DNA from: Planctomycetota bacterium
GTDB lineage: Bacteria > Planctomycetota > Phycisphaerae > FEN-1346 > JAACEH01
NCBI GenBank assembly: GCA_016935955.1
Contig: JAFGPY010000214.1
Coordinates: 1 to 7,376, forward strand
Direction of reading: 5' to 3'
Length of the DNA: 7,376 bases
Below the pieces are notes generated by a model. The model did no database searches. It saw nothing but the letters and a program-made list of their open reading frames with translations, and was not told the DNA's origin. Positions within the stretch are counted from its first letter, which is position 1. The number at the start of each line of letters is the position of its first letter. The translations under genes were made by a program, and so were the position numbers. This document shows positions 6,212 to 7,376 of this stretch, one piece after another.

Positions 6212-6507
6212 AAAAAACCGATTAGCTCCTCGTAGAAGGCCTTCTGCGCCGCCAGCAGCGTCTGGCCGTCGAAAGCGACCCGCACGGCGTCGGCCGTGAC
6301 CTTGTGCGTCTCGAACTGCCCTTCGAGCAGGGCGCAGAGCACTTCGCCCAGGAGCATCTCGTCGGTGCCCAGCCGCGTCAGCAGAGGCGGGTCGCCGGCC
6401 TCCGGCTGGAGCAGGTCGATGTCCAACTTGCCCTTGACCGCCATCGCGGTGCCGAGATTGAGGCTGATGGTCCAGGTCCGACCGGCTGCATCAGTGAACG
6501 TCTTCAT
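6052..6507 (-). CDS. Tail assembly chaperone, gpG-like
   Basis: The 151-aa product would bind the tape measure protein during tail assembly; this is the known role of gpG/gpGT chaperones, and it is inferred here from position and layout. It begins MKTFTDAAGRTWTISLNLG, continues with an acidic/Leu-rich centre (LLTRLGTDEMLLGEVLCALL), an AFYEELIGFF helix and an Ala-rich C-terminal helix. The start is ATG 6507, overlapping the tail tube stop as TGATG, with GGAGGTGG about 5 nt upstream. An in-frame ATG at 6525 exists but lacks its own SD and would add only MGGGGL. All phenylalanine codons I read in the gene are TTC except the single TTT inside the slippery heptamer. Confidence 0.85.
   Translation of the reverse strand: MKTFTDAAGRTWTISLNLGTAMAVKGKLDIDLLQPEAGDPPLLTRLGTDEMLLGEVLCALLEGQFETHKVTADAVRVAFDGQTLLAAQKAFYEELIGFFQSRGRNDRAKAVAKQMAMIDAAVTAIETRIDGIDIDETIRGAMSGASPDRLA
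6173..6217 (-). promoter_or_regulatory. Predicted -1 programmed ribosomal frameshift signal
   Basis: On the minus strand GGT TTT TTC in the chaperone frame contains T TTT TTC (6217-6211), a classic X XXY YYZ heptamer in the right phase. Seven nt later GCGGCCGC (6203-6196) can pair along its full length, with one G-U, to GCGGTCGC (6180-6173), leaving a 15-nt loop. Such a stem at this distance is a typical stimulator. Slipping gives the 239-aa fusion described for the T domain. Pairing was done by eye. Confidence 0.7.
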
Positions 6508-6944
6508 CAGGCCACCTCCACCCATTCGGCGAACACGGCGAGCTTGGCGGTCACGCTGACCGTCACACCCTCTTCCAGCGGCTCGTTGCGGCTGAAGTTA
6601 GTGATGCTGAAGTCGCCCAGCGGACCCTCGGTGCCCGAGGCGGCGCGGTCCCCGGTCAGCACGGCCAGGCGGATGCTGCCGGAGGTCAGGAACGCGGTCT
6701 TCACCGCGTCGAACCCGGCGTCGCCCGGCTTCCAGAGCATCTCGAACTCGGCGGTGCACTCGCGGAGCGTCGGTGCGGTCGCCCGCCAGCCCTGGTTGGC
6801 GCGGGTGGTGACGTCGGCCTCGCCCGCCTCGAGACTGAGCGTCACGTCCTTGACGTTGGCCATCTCGGTGAGCGTCGCCAGAGCGCCGCCCGCAGCGCCC
6901 TGGTAGATTTTGGCATTCATGCCCAGCAGGAATTCTTGCGACAT
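6507..6944 (-). CDS. Phage tail tube (major tail) protein
   Basis: The 145-aa protein would polymerise into the tail tube around the tape measure. It begins MSQEFLLGMNAKIYQG, followed by the segments VKDVTLSLEAGEADVTTRAN and WRATAPTLRECTAEFEMLWK, and then a second beta-rich half (SIRLAVLTGDRA, GPLGDFSITNFSRNEPLEEG, VTVSVTAKL). The alternating beta pattern, the VKDVTLSLEAGEADVTTR stretch and the size agree with tail tube proteins of siphoviruses. ATG 6944 is preceded by AAGGAG 8 nt upstream, and that SD overlaps the stop of the preceding gene (TAAGGAG). The gene sits just before the chaperone, the normal place for a tail tube gene. Confidence 0.85.
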   Translation of the reverse strand: MSQEFLLGMNAKIYQGAAGGALATLTEMANVKDVTLSLEAGEADVTTRANQGWRATAPTLRECTAEFEMLWKPGDAGFDAVKTAFLTSGSIRLAVLTGDRAASGTEGPLGDFSITNFSRNEPLEEGVTVSVTAKLAVFAEWVEVA

Positions 6945-6956
6945 GCTTCGATCTCC

Positions 6957-7376
6957 TTATCGAACGCTGTCCCGCCACATGGCGGGCAACTTGGGGTGTT
7001 CCTTCTCTGCGGCCGGGGCCATGAACGGCCTGGCCCGAATCTTCGCCCGTTTGCGTTTGCCCTTGCGCTCGACGGTGCCCGTTCCGCCGTACTCCAGCAG
7101 GTGCGGCGCTTCGCCTCGTCCTTGCTGGCTCAGCCGCACCGGTCCGATCACCACGCTGCGCTTGGCCGGCTCGTACCCGAAGAAGATGAACTTCTTCAGC
7201 AGGCCCACGTGACTGCTGGGCGGCTGACCCGGCGGCGAGGGCTTCTTTCGCTTGCGAATGCTCCCGCGGGCCGTGCGCCGCACGAACGCGCCGAACTTCG
7301 AGAGCACCCGCCGTGTGCCGGCGTCGACCTTGTTGCGCACGGCCTTCTTGTCGAAGAACAGCTTGGTGATCTTGAA
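6957..7376 (-). CDS. HK97 gp10-like neck/tail-completion protein (5' end outside window)
   Basis: The frame is open to the right edge, giving at least 139 codons. GTG 7340 is an in-frame start, but the 12 codons before it (FKITKLFFDKKA) look like part of the protein, so the true start is probably beyond 7376. The protein is strongly basic: VLSKFGAFVRRTARGSIRKR, a Pro/Ser-rich turn, SSHVGLLKKFIFFGY, SVVIGPVRL and HLLEYGGTGTVERKG, ending with RARPFMAPAAEKEHPKLP. The S-x-x-G-x-L, VxIGP, hLLEyGG and ARPFMxPA pattern is that of gp10-type head-tail or tail-completion proteins. It is followed directly by the tail tube gene, consistent with a neck gene. Confidence 0.8.
   Translation of the reverse strand, partial: FKITKLFFDKKAVRNKVDAGTRRVLSKFGAFVRRTARGSIRKRKKPSPPGQPPSSHVGLLKKFIFFGYEPAKRSVVIGPVRLSQQGRGEAPHLLEYGGTGTVERKGKRKRAKIRARPFMAPAAEKEHPKLPAMWRDSVR

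Overview
The window is a high-GC bacteriophage or prophage tail module. Every real gene lies on the minus strand, so transcription runs from high to low coordinates. The order and protein types are those of a long-tailed (siphovirus or myovirus-like) phage: a gp10-like neck/tail-completion protein (cut by the right edge), the tail tube protein, a tail assembly chaperone with a predicted -1 frameshift extension, a run of small genes, a TP901-type tape measure protein, and the first codons of the next tail gene (cut by the left edge). Genes are packed as in an operon, with ATGA or TGATG overlaps and Shine-Dalgarno (SD) sequences inside the preceding gene. The host cannot be named from sequence alone. 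The GC-rich codon use and the tail protein style would suit a planctomycete or another high-GC Gram-negative, but that is only an impression.

Right part (5789-7376): structural tail genes. The chaperone gene has a T TTT TTC heptamer in the correct phase. It is followed after 7 nt by a possible 8-bp stem, and the -1 frame stays open for 140 codons into a conserved-looking domain that has no start codon of its own. This is the classic gpG/gpGT arrangement.

Middle (4846-5787): four small, tightly coupled genes. They encode a holin-like membrane protein, a 51-residue single-span membrane protein, a DUF1508/YegP-like protein and a small lipoprotein. They sit between the chaperone and the tape measure gene, where lysis-type or envelope genes are not usually found.

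Centre (about 2412-4854): a complete group II intron in sense orientation. It has a 5' ribozyme region, a 583-aa reverse transcriptase/maturase with a C-terminal HNH nuclease, a canonical 34-nt domain V with a GAAA tetraloop, and a domain VI with a bulged branch-point A. The best reading is that it interrupts the last codons of the lipoprotein gene; its 3' end is 27 nt upstream of the tape measure start. The 3' boundary is well supported, the 5' boundary less so.

Left part (1-2384): the 761-codon tape measure gene and the start of the following gene. I saw no tRNA, rRNA, CRISPR array or convincing promoter or rho-independent terminator.
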